This document shows positions 56,560 to 64,000 of a stretch of DNA of 64,000 bases, in pieces. This DNA is from Prevotella corporis DSM 18810 = JCM 8529 (lineage in GTDB: Bacteria > Bacteroidota > Bacteroidia > Bacteroidales > Bacteroidaceae), in assembly GCF_000430525.1 (NCBI RefSeq), contig NZ_AUME01000007.1:47168-111167 (forward strand), written 5' to 3'. A program made the position numbers and the translations under genes. The notes under the pieces are model-generated. The model was not told the DNA's origin and made no database searches. It saw only the letters and a program-made list of their open reading frames with translations. Position 1 is the first letter of the stretch. Every line of letters starts with the position of its first letter.

Positions 56560-56695
56560 TAGCGTAACTTACACGTAAAAACAGAAAGGAAAGCTGTCTG
56601 CTTTTTAAACGGTGCAAAGTTACAATAAAGAGGGAAAAAATTGCAAAAGTTATCTGATTTTTTATCAATCAGTATTGAAAAATAATTCGTTCGCC

Positions 56696-57361
56696 CTACC
56701 ATTTAATGGGCATAAGTCCATTTTCTTCCAAATAAGCATTGCAACGTGAGAACTGATGCTGACCAAACCAACCGCCACGGTTAGCCGACAGGGGCGAGGG
56801 ATGTACCGATTCCAATATACAATGCCGAGTGCTGTCAATCAGATACTTCTTGGAACGGGCAAAGCCTCCCCAGAGCATGAACACAAGATGATCACGATTC
56901 GCACTGAGAGCCTTGATGGCAGCATCGGTGAAAGTTGCCCATCCCAACCGTTGATGGCTATTGGCCATGTGCGCCCGGACAGTAAGTGTGGCATTGAGCA
57001 AGAGTATTCCTTGTTCAGCCCATCGGGTAAGGTCGCCCGACTTCTGAACTGTCACACCAAGATCCTGTTCAATCTCCTTGTAGATATTGATGAGCGACGG
57101 TGGCATGGCTATCCCCTCAGGCACGGAAAAGCTCAATCCCATGGCCTGACCTGGCTCATGATAAGGGTCTTGACCAAGAATCACTACCTTAGCCCTGTCG
57201 AATGGACAGAGATTGAAGGCATTGAATATCAATTTTCCTGGCGGATAGCACGTCGTTTGCCGATATTCTGCACGCACACTGTCAGTCAATTGGTGGAAAT
57301 AAGGTTTCCCAAATTCAGCCCGAAGTTGCTGTTTCCACGATCCTTCGATTGCAACCATCAT
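56696..57361 (-). CDS. ung: Uracil-DNA glycosylase
   Basis: Ung removes uracil from DNA to begin base excision repair. This 221-residue family 1 enzyme has the water-activating motif GQDPYHEPGQAMG near residues 63-75, the LLLNATLTVRAHMANSH segment near 115-131, and the DNA-intercalating HPSPLSANRGGWFG near 187-200. Length is normal. It begins 20 bases after the gpmI terminator hairpin and so may depend on read-through or on a promoter inside that gap, which I cannot see clearly. Confidence 0.96.
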   Translation of the reverse strand: MMVAIEGSWKQQLRAEFGKPYFHQLTDSVRAEYRQTTCYPPGKLIFNAFNLCPFDRAKVVILGQDPYHEPGQAMGLSFSVPEGIAMPPSLINIYKEIEQDLGVTVQKSGDLTRWAEQGILLLNATLTVRAHMANSHQRLGWATFTDAAIKALSANRDHLVFMLWGGFARSKKYLIDSTRHCILESVHPSPLSANRGGWFGQHQFSRCNAYLEENGLMPIKW

Positions 57362-57380
57362 CAGTCAGTTGGTAAAAAAG

Positions 57381-57416
57381 ACAGCCCCATCAGAGTTTTG
57401 TAACTGACAGGGCTGT
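57381..57416 (-). terminator. Terminator of gpmI
   Basis: On the minus strand ACAGCCCTGTCAG and CTGATGGGGCTGT pair (13 positions, one imperfect) and are followed by CTTTTTT. It lies 13 bases past the gpmI stop and directly before ung. Confidence 0.8.
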
Positions 57417-57428
57417 TCTGTTAGTGAA

Positions 57429-58949
57429 TTATTTATCCTCTATCAGGCATTCGCCCGTCATTGCTTCCGGTTGTTCCAATCCCATAATGTGCAGGATTGA
57501 GGGAGCCACGTCGGCCAGACGGCCAGGCTTCACGCGTGCAGAGTTGTTGTCTGTCACATAGATGAATGGCACTGGGTTCAGCGAATGGGCAGTATTTGGG
57601 GTTCCATCCTCATTAAGCGCATTATCGGCATTGCCGTGATCGGCTATGATAATTGCCTCATAATCGTTCGACTTAGCAGCCTCTATAACTTCCCTCACAC
57701 AATTATCAACGGCATAAACGGCCTTTGCTATCGCATTCATCACACCAGTGTGGCCCACCATGTCACCATTGGCAAAATTGACAACGATGAAGTCATACTT
57801 GTTTGTATTGATAGCCTCCACCAGTTTGTCCTTTACTTCGTAGGCACTCATCTCTGGTTTGAGGTCGTAGGTAGCCACTTTTGGCGAGGCCACAAGGATA
57901 CGGTCCTCCCCTTCGTAAGGTTCCTCACGGCCACCGTTGAAGAAGAATGTCACATGGGCGTACTTTTCTGTCTCGGCAGTGTGAAGTTGCTTCTTGCCCA
58001 GCGAGCTGAGGTATTCGCCCAGCGTATTGGTCACGTTCTCCTTGGGGAACAAAATATGCACGTTCTTGAAGTTGGCATCGTATGGAGTCATGCAATAATA
58101 CTGCAAATCCTTGATGGTGCTCATGCCTTCCTCTGGCATATCCTGTTGCGAAAGAACAGTTGTTAATTCCTTAGCACGGTCGTTTCGGAAGTTGAAGAAG
58201 ATGACCACGTCACCCTCCTTGATGGTTCCGTCAACTGTAGAGTTGTTGATGGGCAGGATAAACTCATCGGTGACATCGCTGGCATAGCTTTCTTCCACGG
58301 CCTTCACCATGTCGTCAGCCTGTTTTCCCTTGCCTTCTACGAGCAGGTCGTAAGCCTCTTTCACTCGATTCCAACGCTTGTCGCGGTCCATGGCATAAAA
58401 CCTGCCGATGATGGAAGCGATATGCGCTCCATTGGCATCGCAAACTTTCTGTATATCCTTCACAAAGCCAGCCCCGCTCTTCGGATCGGTGTCGCGACCG
58501 TCCATGAAACAATGCACGTAAACGTCGTTCAGGCCGTACTCCTTGCCTATTTCTATGAGTTTGAAGAGATGATCGAGAGACGAGTGTACACCGCCGGTAG
58601 AAGTCAGCCCCATCAAGTGAAGCTTCTTGCCCGTCTTTTGGGCATAGCTGTAGGCATTGATGATTTCGGGATTCTTGAGAATATCGCCGTTCTGACATGC
58701 CTTATTGATTTTTACGAGATCCTGATAGACAATGCGTCCGGCACCGATATTAAGATGCCCCACTTCGGAGTTACCCATCTGTCCGTCGGGCAAGCCGACG
58801 TTTTCGCCTGACGCTTGCAGGCAAGAATGTGACGAAACTGCATTCAGATAGTCGAGGTAAGGGGTCGGTGTGTTAAAGATGACGTCGCCCTTGCCATGTT
58901 TTCCGAGTCCCCATCCATCGAGGATCATCAGAAGTGCTTTTTTTGCCAT
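57429..58949 (-). CDS. gpmI: 2,3-bisphosphoglycerate-independent phosphoglycerate mutase
   Basis: GpmI interconverts 3- and 2-phosphoglycerate in glycolysis using two manganese ions and a phosphoserine. This 506-residue protein starts [12 protein letters not shown], has the nucleophile Ser61 in [11 protein letters not shown], and carries [23 protein letters not shown] and [12 protein letters not shown] as metal ligands. Length is normal for the family. It has a consensus promoter 40 bases upstream and a terminator of its own. Confidence 0.96.
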   Translation of the reverse strand: MAKKALLMILDGWGLGKHGKGDVIFNTPTPYLDYLNAVSSHSCLQASGENVGLPDGQMGNSEVGHLNIGAGRIVYQDLVKINKACQNGDILKNPEIINAYSYAQKTGKKLHLMGLTSTGGVHSSLDHLFKLIEIGKEYGLNDVYVHCFMDGRDTDPKSGAGFVKDIQKVCDANGAHIASIIGRFYAMDRDKRWNRVKEAYDLLVEGKGKQADDMVKAVEESYASDVTDEFILPINNSTVDGTIKEGDVVIFFNFRNDRAKELTTVLSQQDMPEEGMSTIKDLQYYCMTPYDANFKNVHILFPKENVTNTLGEYLSSLGKKQLHTAETEKYAHVTFFFNGGREEPYEGEDRILVASPKVATYDLKPEMSAYEVKDKLVEAINTNKYDFIVVNFANGDMVGHTGVMNAIAKAVYAVDNCVREVIEAAKSNDYEAIIIADHGNADNALNEDGTPNTAHSLNPVPFIYVTDNNSARVKPGRLADVAPSILHIMGLEQPEAMTGECLIEDK

Positions 58950-58987
58950 AATTACTTTATTCCTTTCTTAATACCTATTTTAGGTTA

Positions 58988-59018
58988 CAAAGATACTGAA
59001 AAAGAGCCAACTGACAAA
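58988..59018 (-). promoter_or_regulatory. Promoter of gpmI
   Basis: On the minus strand TTTG (59018-59015), 19 bases and TATCTTTG (58995-58988) match the consensus exactly. The start codon at 58949 follows 39 bases later. Confidence 0.7.
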
Positions 59019-59237
59019 GAAAAAGCCGAAGGAAAAAGTTGACCGCTGAGGACTGGTTGTCGCAAAGGGCATGAATCGTTGTCAATGACTCGGCCACGAC
59101 TGGCTGACGATTAGCAATGCTGGCTGGTCTGACAGTCTTCGCACTACCCTTTCGCAAATGTCACGAGTGCTGACAGCCACCCGTTTTTTTAAGATTATTC
59201 TACCATACATTGTAGAAAGCTAAGCTTCGGAGTTGTC

Positions 59238-59303
59238 GAAGGTCACCTATCGTCTTGTCATAGCTGACCTTTTGAAGTGCGAAAGGTGACCTTTTACAAT
59301 ACC
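59238..59303. repeat. 22-bp periodic array, copy H (3 units)
   Basis: Units start at 59238, 59260 and 59282 with cores GAAGGTCACCTATCG, ATAGCTGACCTTTTG and AAAGGTGACCTTTTA. It lies between the 5' end of gpmI and the 3' end of the TonB_C gene. Nothing else is visible in the 420-base gap apart from the gpmI promoter. Confidence 0.88.
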
Positions 59304-59369
59304 GATGATAATTATATGATTATCAATGGGTTAGAAACAGAACATAAAAACGCGAATTGTCATTTTTTT

Positions 59370-60530
59370 TCACCATAACTGAAAACGAACAACAATAGGA
59401 AACCAGCAGCGCACAGGCTTACCTCCTTGCCGGCCAGGGATGAAGCGTGGGAATTGGCGCACCAACTTCAGGACCTCCACCTCATAAGGAGCATCGGTGC
59501 GCCGGAGCAACGTTGGACAGGTCAGACTTCCATCGGGTTCTACCACCACTCTCACCACAATGCGCCAAATGGCACAGCAGTCAATAGCATGGGTGGGCCA
59601 CTGCAGATGTTCGATGATGAATTTGTCCATCGCCAGCCTCCCTCCAGGAAACCGAGGCATCTCATCGCATAGGGTGAATATCGGCTCCGAGTGGGTGGAA
59701 GTCGATCCACTGAACGGCACCGTCACAGCGGCATTCACATTGACGCCCAAATAACGCTGGCCGTTGATTTGACTCTCCTGCCACGGATAAACCGCAATCA
59801 AGGCATTGGAAATAAGCGATTTGACACTGTCCTCCTCGGCTTTGGACAGCGTATCGGAGCCTAAACGGAGGATAGACACACGGCACGAGTCGGCAAACTG
59901 GCGACAGCTGCTCGGAAATAACTGTATTTTGGTGACAATACGCTTGCCCTTTAAATTGGGGAACATGGCCAAAGGCAAGAAACGCCCTATCGAATCAGAA
60001 TTCAAAACCTGACGGAGGGTGTAGCCGGGGTATATCTTATTGTGGTAGGGCTTTCGTCCAACCACTTTCCCACGCTCAACCTTCAACACCACTTCGTTCT
60101 CATAATTACGCTCGAAGCCGTAATGTATATAACGGAGTAATTTGCCATCAGCTATCCGCAAATCGTCGGTGACCCACGAAGCCACCACCCTTCCATTGCG
60201 CAGATATCGTCTGAAAATTCTGTTGAACGACTTGTTGTCCAGCCGCCTATGGCGTCCTTTCAGCTGATAAACCACACTGTCGAGCAAAAGGCGGTCGTTT
60301 TCGATTGACCAATATCCCGTAAATCCATCCCAATTGGCTGTTGACCAGCCATAATCTTTAGGCAAACGGTGGCGCACTTTCGCCCTCAAGATGGCATCAA
60401 AGGAAATGGGACGAGCCAAGAGTTGCCACGTTTTGCCTTCGTAACGGACGACATCGGCCGACTGTCCGGTTGCAAATAAGAAGGGCGTTTGCAAGAAAAG
60501 CACACACAGTAACAAAAATCTGTATCGCAT
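59370..60530 (-). CDS. Secreted protein with C-terminal TonB domain
   Basis: This 386-residue protein has a cleavable-looking signal peptide (residues 1-20, FLLLCVLFLQTPFLFA) instead of the usual TonB membrane anchor. The C-terminal 90 residues fit a TonB_C domain: MPRFPGGRLAMDKFIIEHLQWP, then RVVVEPDGSLTCPTLLR and FPRFIPGRQGGKPV, the typical order. The middle (about 40-270) is unrecognised. TonB normally passes energy from ExbBD to outer-membrane receptors, which needs an inner-membrane span; this protein may instead be periplasmic and serve a regulatory or accessory role. No receptor gene is nearby. Confidence 0.8.
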   Translation of the reverse strand: MRYRFLLLCVLFLQTPFLFATGQSADVVRYEGKTWQLLARPISFDAILRAKVRHRLPKDYGWSTANWDGFTGYWSIENDRLLLDSVVYQLKGRHRRLDNKSFNRIFRRYLRNGRVVASWVTDDLRIADGKLLRYIHYGFERNYENEVVLKVERGKVVGRKPYHNKIYPGYTLRQVLNSDSIGRFLPLAMFPNLKGKRIVTKIQLFPSSCRQFADSCRVSILRLGSDTLSKAEEDSVKSLISNALIAVYPWQESQINGQRYLGVNVNAAVTVPFSGSTSTHSEPIFTLCDEMPRFPGGRLAMDKFIIEHLQWPTHAIDCCAIWRIVVRVVVEPDGSLTCPTLLRRTDAPYEVEVLKLVRQFPRFIPGRQGGKPVRCWFPIVVRFQLW

Positions 60531-60945
60531 AATTGTTTGGTTATTGAGGGTTATTTTTTATCTTCTATCAAGCTGAACAGTATCGCTTACATTGGCCAAG
60601 ACACGAATCCACACTCTTGCCAGCGACAGACTGGCATGCTTGGACTGATGTGCCAACAAAGTTACGATAATTATGTTAAATATACTCATTGCCTCACGCT
60701 TTTGATTGTTTGGTTGAAGCATTACGTTTTTTAAACTAAAAGTCGTGCCAAGGCTTAAATGCAGTCACCTCGCCACGACTTTATGAAATGCAGATGACAA
60801 TTATTGGAACTTTTGTCAATGCAAAGATAATTCTCAAGAAACAATTATGCAACACCGCCAATGGCACTGACACAAAAGCGAATCGTACACTACTGTCTAT
60901 CAACCACTTGTCTATTTCTCAATCTGATTTCTGACACAAGTTATA
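60531..60945. other. Intergenic region between divergent TonB_C and TPR genes
   Basis: No gene was found. An inverted repeat, AAAGTCGTG at 60739-60747 and CACGACTTT at 60774-60782, could form a 9-bp hairpin with a 26-base loop. On the minus strand TTTTAGTTTAAAAAA follows, so it may stop a minus-strand RNA, but no such gene is visible. Confidence 0.5.
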
Positions 60946-60977
60946 TTTGGCTGTTTGACAGATAATTAATATCTTTG
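60946..60977 (+). promoter_or_regulatory. Promoter of the TPR/HTH gene (nearly leaderless)
   Basis: TTTG at 60946-60949, 20 bases and TATCTTTG at 60970-60977 fit the consensus exactly. The ATG at 60986 follows 8 bases later, so the RNA would begin at or within a few bases of the start codon. Confidence 0.75.
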
Positions 60978-60985
60978 CCCTTGAG

Positions 60986-62158
60986 ATGAAAAAAATAACA
61001 GGAATAGTAATTGTGGCTTTTGCATTGGCAGCCTGCAAGCCGTCGAATGCCCCGAAATATCCGGCTGGAGCTGATGGCATCACCCGGATGCGGCTCGACA
61101 GCGCACGATATTTCATGGACCGACACAACACCCGACGGGCGATGATTCAGCTGAAAGCCGCCGAGAAACATCTGCCAGAGGTGAATGAGGATTCTCTGAA
61201 ATTCGTCACTTACTTAAGTATTGCCCAAATCAACGCACAAAACGGTGCCTACAAGATGGCCCTCACATACTACTTGGGTGCTGAAAAGCATGCCAACGAC
61301 GTGAAAAGGAGTCACAGACTGGCCGACGTGTTTCTGGGAAAGGCGGCGGTGTACAACCAAATGGGAATGAGCGACACTGCAAGTCTGTGGGTAAAGAAGG
61401 CCGAAAAGTTCAGACCACGTATCAGAAAAGACCAGGAAAGATATATAGAAACACTGAAGAAACGCATACAAAACAAGCAAATTTTGGCGGTTTCATCGGA
61501 TAAAGACGTCGAAATAGTGCAGATTCAGAACCGGTACGAAACAACGCTCGCACAGCGTGACGCACTCGAACAACGATTGTACTTTTCGTATGCAATCATC
61601 GCTCTGCTGCTCTTGACGGCCGGAATCATCGTCTGGTTCAGGTATCGGATGAGACAACAACTCGGCAGATTCAGACTTCGGCTGAGGGAAATAGAGCAGA
61701 ACATACAGGGAGTACTACTGCAAAAGAATGCCACTATTGAGGAAATGAAAGCCAGAATTGACGATGGAATGGCGGAAATTGAGCAATTGAAGGGCAATAT
61801 ACACGGCAATGCCGAAAATATGAAAACGCCCGAATCCATCGAACAAATCAAGTTGGGAATAAACACGCTATACACCATCTCGAAAGGTGGCAACCTTTCG
61901 CAGATGGGAAAGAAGGAGCAACAGGCTCTGATGGCGGTAATGAGAAACATAAACTACGACTTGGCTTGCATGTTGAACCATCCCCGATATGCGCTTACAC
62001 CGAAAGAGACTTTCTATTGTATCATGGAGTACAATGGGAAAACAGAAGAGCAGAAAGCCGAAGCCTTCTGCTGTAGCAACCAAGCCATACGCTCCATCAA
62101 GAGTAGGCTCAGCAAAAAGATGGACATAGGGATGCTTAGATTCAATACAAATCATTAA
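60986..62158 (+). CDS. Lipoprotein-like TPR sensor with transmembrane span and C-terminal HTH
   Basis: This 390-residue protein has a lipoprotein signal (FALAAC, Cys17), an extracytoplasmic region with TPR-like helices (about 35-160) and a membrane span at about 200-218. A cytoplasmic coiled coil (about 225-270) and a C-terminal LuxR-like helix-turn-helix with LTPKETFYCIMEYNGKTEEQKAEAFCCSNQAIRSIKSRL follow. This layout matches the TPR-TM-HTH regulators common in Bacteroidota, which sense an envelope signal and control transcription. The lipobox on top of an internal span is odd: it may be a plain signal sequence with a fortuitous Cys. No target gene can be named. Confidence 0.8.
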   Translation: MKKITGIVIVAFALAACKPSNAPKYPAGADGITRMRLDSARYFMDRHNTRRAMIQLKAAEKHLPEVNEDSLKFVTYLSIAQINAQNGAYKMALTYYLGAEKHANDVKRSHRLADVFLGKAAVYNQMGMSDTASLWVKKAEKFRPRIRKDQERYIETLKKRIQNKQILAVSSDKDVEIVQIQNRYETTLAQRDALEQRLYFSYAIIALLLLTAGIIVWFRYRMRQQLGRFRLRLREIEQNIQGVLLQKNATIEEMKARIDDGMAEIEQLKGNIHGNAENMKTPESIEQIKLGINTLYTISKGGNLSQMGKKEQQALMAVMRNINYDLACMLNHPRYALTPKETFYCIMEYNGKTEEQKAEAFCCSNQAIRSIKSRLSKKMDIGMLRFNTNH

Positions 62159-62393
62159 GTCAAAATCGGTTATTGGCGCCTTTGTTGATTATATTTGATT
62201 ACCGCACAGTCTTTTTTGCCGTCTTTCATGAGGAGGTATCGAGATAAGGCAAGAGAGAACAGCAAGAAAGCTGCTGACAAAGCAATTCAAATCAGTCAAG
62301 AAACAACATTGTCATCATTTCATTGTGAGACTGTACCCGAACGACCTATGAGGATAAAATATAGGAATCTATTGCCAATCAGCCCTGTAAGAA

Positions 62394-63581
62394 CTACAAC
62401 AAAGCATAGATAAGATAAAGCCAATGGGCTGTCAAGGCCGCTGCCAGTCCGCCGATGGTATGGGAAAGGATGGCCTTCGATGTCAGTTCGCGATACCCTA
62501 TCGTGTCGAGCATTGCCGTATGGGTGCTGAGGAATCCACTCCAACACATGCCAATACCTGTGAACACGGCAATGGCATTACCATCAATCCAGCCCTGTGC
62601 CACAAAATTGGGAACTAAACTCAATGCGGCACCTACAGCTCCAAGAGCGGTAATGGGGAAGGCGACCTGATGTGGGTCAGAGAATCCAAACAGTGGCTCA
62701 AGCAACCAATTGAGCTTGTTGGCCACCTCTGGCAAAATGGCAATTCCCTCATAGGCTTTTCCCGTGAAGCTGCCATCGGCACTCGGTCCGAAAGTAAGAA
62801 TCATAACGAGCGTGGAGATTATCAGCACTCCGGGAATGATAGATACTCCTACTTCCACTCCTGACTTTCCGCCATCGAGCAACGAGTTGAGAGTGCGGAG
62901 AAATACTGACTTTTCCTCCTCATGTTCGACACGCTGTACCTGTTTGGCAAAATGTTCAGAGGCAAGCGCATCCTCGGTTCTGTACTGTGGGTACGACTTG
63001 AGAACAAAATACTGCATACATCTTGTTGACACAATGCACCCTATGCACGCACCGAAGAAACCCAACAGAGGCTCAAAAAAATAGCCATGCCCAAGCATGA
63101 ACACAATAACGATGAGCCCCATACCAAAGGCTGTTCCGAAATTGGTGAGCGAAATATACTGAAACTTTTTAAAATAACCACTGAAATGCTTATCCTGCGC
63201 AAGGGTGATGATGGCAGGATTGTCGGAAAGGAATGTCAGGACCGCTCCTAACGATGCCACACCAGGCAGTCGGAACAAAGGACGCATAAGCGGACGGAGT
63301 AATTTCTCTATCAAATCCACTACCCCAAACTCAACAAAGAGTTTGCCCAGCGCTCCCGTGAGCACACAGATGGCCATCAGATAAAAACATGTGTTGAGCA
63401 ACAGATCGTGAGCCGTGTGCATAATGGTGTTCAACATTGGGGCAACGCCCATCACCCAGCCGATTCCACCGAAAAGGGCTATGATAATCAACAGACACAA
63501 CACACCATTGGGAAGGATTCCCTTGCTGGTTTTAGACTTCTCGCCTTGCTTGAAATTATCTTTCGAGTTTGAGTTTTCCAT
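62394..63581 (-). CDS. Nucleoside-recognition (Gate) domain membrane protein
   Basis: This 395-residue protein has about eight hydrophobic spans and two repeats of the Gate fold (SpmA/SpmB-like, nucleoside-recognition domain): LMAICVLTGALGKLFVEFGVVDLIEKLLRPLMRPLF near residues 65-105 and a second copy near 230-300. LSDNPAIITLAQDK and GWIDGNAIAVFTGIGMCWSGFLS are conserved in the group. Members of this group are thought to be transporters, perhaps of nucleosides or other small solutes, but the substrate is unknown. It is monocistronic and precedes the IS30 element. Confidence 0.8.
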   Translation of the reverse strand: MENSNSKDNFKQGEKSKTSKGILPNGVLCLLIIIALFGGIGWVMGVAPMLNTIMHTAHDLLLNTCFYLMAICVLTGALGKLFVEFGVVDLIEKLLRPLMRPLFRLPGVASLGAVLTFLSDNPAIITLAQDKHFSGYFKKFQYISLTNFGTAFGMGLIVIVFMLGHGYFFEPLLGFFGACIGCIVSTRCMQYFVLKSYPQYRTEDALASEHFAKQVQRVEHEEEKSVFLRTLNSLLDGGKSGVEVGVSIIPGVLIISTLVMILTFGPSADGSFTGKAYEGIAILPEVANKLNWLLEPLFGFSDPHQVAFPITALGAVGAALSLVPNFVAQGWIDGNAIAVFTGIGMCWSGFLSTHTAMLDTIGYRELTSKAILSHTIGGLAAALTAHWLYLIYALL

Positions 63582-63681
63582 AAGTAGTTTTTAAATCGGC
63601 GATAAAATTAATAGATTTTTTATTAATACGCAATTTTTTTCAAGACATTTTTGCTCGTAGAGTCAACCAGCAAGTGCAAAA

Positions 63682-64000
63682 TTACAAAACGTGTTTGAAG
63701 AACTCGCACTTAGGTGTAGAAAAGTTTAATTTTTCTCTCGGTCTTTCGTTCAATTTCTTTTGTATCGACATAATTCTCTTGTCTGTGTAATGTTCAAACG
63801 AATCCTTTTTCGGTATATATTGTCTGATTAGTTTATTTGTATTCTCAATCGCTCCCTTTTGCCAAGAACAATATGGATCAGCGAAGTATACGGGCACGCC
63901 TAAGAACTTGGTAATGTCCTTATGTGCTGCAAATTCAGGTCCGTTGTCTGTTGTAATGGTCTTCAGACAGTCCTTGTATGGTAGCAGCAGTTTCCTAACT
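63682..64000 (-). CDS. IS30-family transposase, C-terminal part (cut by window edge)
   Basis: The minus-strand frame is open from the window edge to the stop at 63682-63684 and gives the last 105 residues of a DDE transposase. TTDNGPEF carries the second catalytic Asp, and SWQKGAIENTNKLIRQYIPK carries the catalytic Glu with the conserved Lys/Arg helix of the IS30 family, which includes IS4351 of Bacteroides. The N-terminal HTH and first Asp lie beyond the window. The element end should lie within about 60 bases after the stop, but its inverted repeat cannot be named without the other end. Confidence 0.88.
   Translation of the reverse strand, partial: VRKLLLPYKDCLKTITTDNGPEFAAHKDITKFLGVPVYFADPYCSWQKGAIENTNKLIRQYIPKKDSFEHYTDKRIMSIQKKLNERPREKLNFSTPKCEFFKHVL

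Overview
This window looks like a chromosomal segment of a Bacteroidota bacterium, most likely a member of the Prevotellaceae. The evidence is the promoter grammar (TTTG, 19-20 bp, TAnnTTTG) in front of many genes, starts without a Shine-Dalgarno sequence, family-restricted proteins (DUF4290, TIGR02757, DUF6080-like, GlsA/GlsB, a TonB_C protein, a FtsL-like protein in the division cluster) and a mid-40s GC content with AT-rich intergenic regions. No CRISPR array, plasmid or phage genes were seen. An IS30-type transposase is cut by the right edge.

Layout. 1-3411: end of a surface-polysaccharide locus with an IspD/TarI-type cytidylyltransferase, an SDR epimerase and a LicD-type phosphotransferase. 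3447-9545 (minus strand): housekeeping run tsaB, DUF4290, murA, rimM, dxr, rseP. 10313-13124: a possibly frameshifted small membrane protein, yicC, gmk, nadD. 13197-24816: an envelope-glycan cluster with an EptA-like transferase, two acyltransferases, a UbiA-type phosphoribosyltransferase, a HAD-GtrA fusion, two DUF6080-like membrane proteins, a GT2 and a Wzx-type flippase. 24931-33579 (mostly minus): TIGR02757, bcp, a candidate 6S-like RNA, a Pif1/RecD-like helicase, a 27-residue small ORF, aspA and the glycine-lipid pair glsA/glsB. 33841-50263: the full division and cell-wall cluster mraZ, rsmH, ftsL, ftsI, murE, mraY, murD, ftsW, murG, murC, ftsQ, ftsA, ftsZ. 50852-63581: recO, tRNA-Glu with rpsT, gyrB, an AraC regulator, DUF3109, ung, gpmI, a TonB_C protein, a TPR/HTH lipoprotein regulator and a nucleoside-recognition membrane protein.

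How the parts fit. Envelope building dominates: lipid-carrier precursors (dxr), peptidoglycan precursors and their polymerisation (murA, murC-E, mraY, murG, ftsW, ftsI), amino-acid-based lipids (glsA/B), and two glycan regions. The UbiA and HAD-GtrA genes together suggest a polyprenyl-phospho-pentose donor that is flipped and used by the DUF6080-like membrane proteins; this is inference.

The most striking unexplained signal is a family of eight intergenic arrays built on an exact 22-bp period: a quasi-palindromic 15-bp core (AWAGSTSASCTWTYG) separated by variable 7-bp linkers, 3-5 units per array, always outside genes. Other points are a MurA with Asp in place of the catalytic Cys, a candidate 6S-like RNA, a possible 309-bp MITE between yicC and gmk, a GTGGKG operator with 10-bp period at mraZ, and long charged extensions on FtsL and FtsA.
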